From Nothopassalora personata (lineage: Eukaryota; Ascomycota; Dothideomycetes; Mycosphaerellales; Mycosphaerellaceae), in assembly GCA_033816765.1 (NCBI GenBank), contig CM066294.1:1-64000 (forward strand): 64,000 bases of DNA, read 5' to 3'. Shown one piece after another: positions 62,731-64,000 of this stretch. Position 1 is the stretch's first letter; the number at the start of each line of letters is the position of its first letter. Below the pieces are notes generated by a model that was not told the origin of the DNA, did not search any database, and worked only from the letters and a program-made list of their open reading frames with translations. The translations under genes and the position numbers were made by a program.

Positions 62731-64000
62731 TAAGACTTCTCTTCTTATAACTAAGGCTATATAATACGCCTACTACTATACTCTAGGGCTTAGGGGGGGG
62801 TATAGACGACTCGCCGTCGTACGCGTCGCAATTAGGCTCTATAGTATATATAGATTATAACGAGGGGAAGCTTTAGAACTATAAGGACTATAAGGGAATA
62901 TCGTAATATATAGTACGCCTACGATCTTCTAATCGTAGATAAACTAAAGCTTACCTTCTTCTATAAACGCTATAGGTATTACTTAGTATACGTATACGCG
63001 TTACGTACGGCTTACTAAGCCGGGTATAGCCGTATATTATATATAAGGATTAGCTATAGCCTAGGCTACCCTTATAACTACCTTCTTCTTAGTTACTCGA
63101 GCTTACGTACCCGTAGGTTTTAAATATACCGCTACTTCTTATTAGTACTATTTCTCTCGCTTATAGGGGTTCTTAAATAGGCTAGACTCTCTTTTAACTT
63201 CTATAATAGGACTCTTCTATACCTAATATAAAGAAAAAGAGGAGCCCTACCTATCCTTTAGAACTACTACTATATCTACTAGATTCCTCTAGTCTAATAA
63301 TCTAGTATATAAAAATTATATAAGAGCTTAACTCTATTTATTTCTATTATAGTATCTAGATTAAACTAGATGAAACAGTTACTACAGTATTCTCGATTAG
63401 CGTTTACGTTGTACGATACCGAGTAAAGCGGATTAATCCAGTCGCTAATAGATTATTAATTAAGCGCTTTATAGAAGAGTTAAGTATAATCTATTAACCT
63501 TTTAGGCGTCTATAGGCTTAATCTCTAAGACCGTTTCCGGTCGTTAGAGCTATATATTACATTATATTATAGATAGAGAAAGCGTTATAAGGGATCCTAT
63601 ACGGCCTCGTATATAGATGTAACTATATATTAGTTAAGCTAATTACCTAATCTCTAGCGTCTATACTACGTATAGCTAAGTCTTAGGTTAATAGACTAAA
63701 CACTAGCTAATTATATAAGGCTAACTAATCTTTTAAGTATAGTATTAGCCTAAGGCTTACATAATTGTTAGCTACCCTAAATCTCTATACCGGTATTATA
63801 TTAGTATAAGCGTAAAGGATAGTATAAGAAGGAATCTTAGGGTTATATTCTATAAATAAATTATAATTATAGACGCCGTATACGTACTACTATAGATCTT
63901 ATAGCTTCTTTAATAGAAAGACAAAGGACCTATAGTACCTAATAACGATACTAGTACTATAACTATTAGATATACCTATAATGTCGACTTCCACGTAGCT
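62731..64000. other. RIP-degraded flank, probably the rest of element H
   Basis: 1,270 bases, AT-rich and nearly free of CpA/TpG, with no usable frame. Its position right of element E makes it the continuation of H (gag start and 5' LTR expected), but I could not confirm an LTR. Confidence 0.5.

Overview
This window is a chromosome end of a filamentous ascomycete (Pezizomycotina-type) fungus. It opens with 26 perfect CCCTAA telomere repeats. Everything inward is transposable-element DNA. Most of it has been rewritten by repeat-induced point mutation (RIP): CpA/TpG dinucleotides are almost gone, TpA is in excess, and reading frames are studded with TAG/TAA. I see no host gene, rRNA, tRNA, CRISPR array or subtelomeric helicase. 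The species cannot be told from the sequence.

Layout. 1-157: telomere. 158-8145: a RIP-mutated, 5'-truncated copy (A') of the large retroelement A, joined directly to the telomere and carrying an unmutated solo LTR. 9014-16052: element B, an intact-looking Ty3/Gypsy element (gag, pol, 186-bp LTRs, target duplication GGCGG). 16235-21760: element C on the minus strand, unmutated but cut off inside integrase. 21761-25085: RIP-degraded DNA with a probable Ty1/Copia integrase remnant, a second solo LTR, a 68-bp direct repeat and a large hairpin. 25086-31950: element D, a fully RIP-mutated chromodomain Ty3 element that keeps its frames. 31951-34969: fragments of relatives, including F. 34970-42976: retroposon S2 followed by two older minus-strand Ty3 elements, G (split by truncated retroposon S3) and H. 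42977-62730: element E, a RIP-mutated relative of D inserted into H. E is split by retroposon S1 (43543-44303) and by element A (47814-59451). 62731-64000: degraded flank, probably more of H.

Element A is the most interesting object. It is 11,638 bp long with two identical 377-bp LTRs and a clean 5-bp target duplication. It has gag-protease, an RT-RNase H-integrase polyprotein reached by a textbook -1 frameshift signal, and two further sense ORFs (ORF3 670 codons, ORF4 about 293 codons) that I cannot assign to any family. They are joined at a G7 run that is preserved in A'. A 24-bp palindrome recurs in both LTRs, early in pol and just upstream of ORF3, and is also kept in A'.

Other recurring systems are a 761-bp non-LTR retroposon with a 14-bp target duplication and a (GATT)n-type end; an antisense coiled-coil ORF between pol and the 3' LTR of three chromodomain elements; and a stem-loop around the gag/pol ATGA overlap of C, D and E. 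The insertion order H, then E, then S1 and A, with RIP confined to the older layers, shows that unmutated elements entered after the last effective RIP of their hosts.
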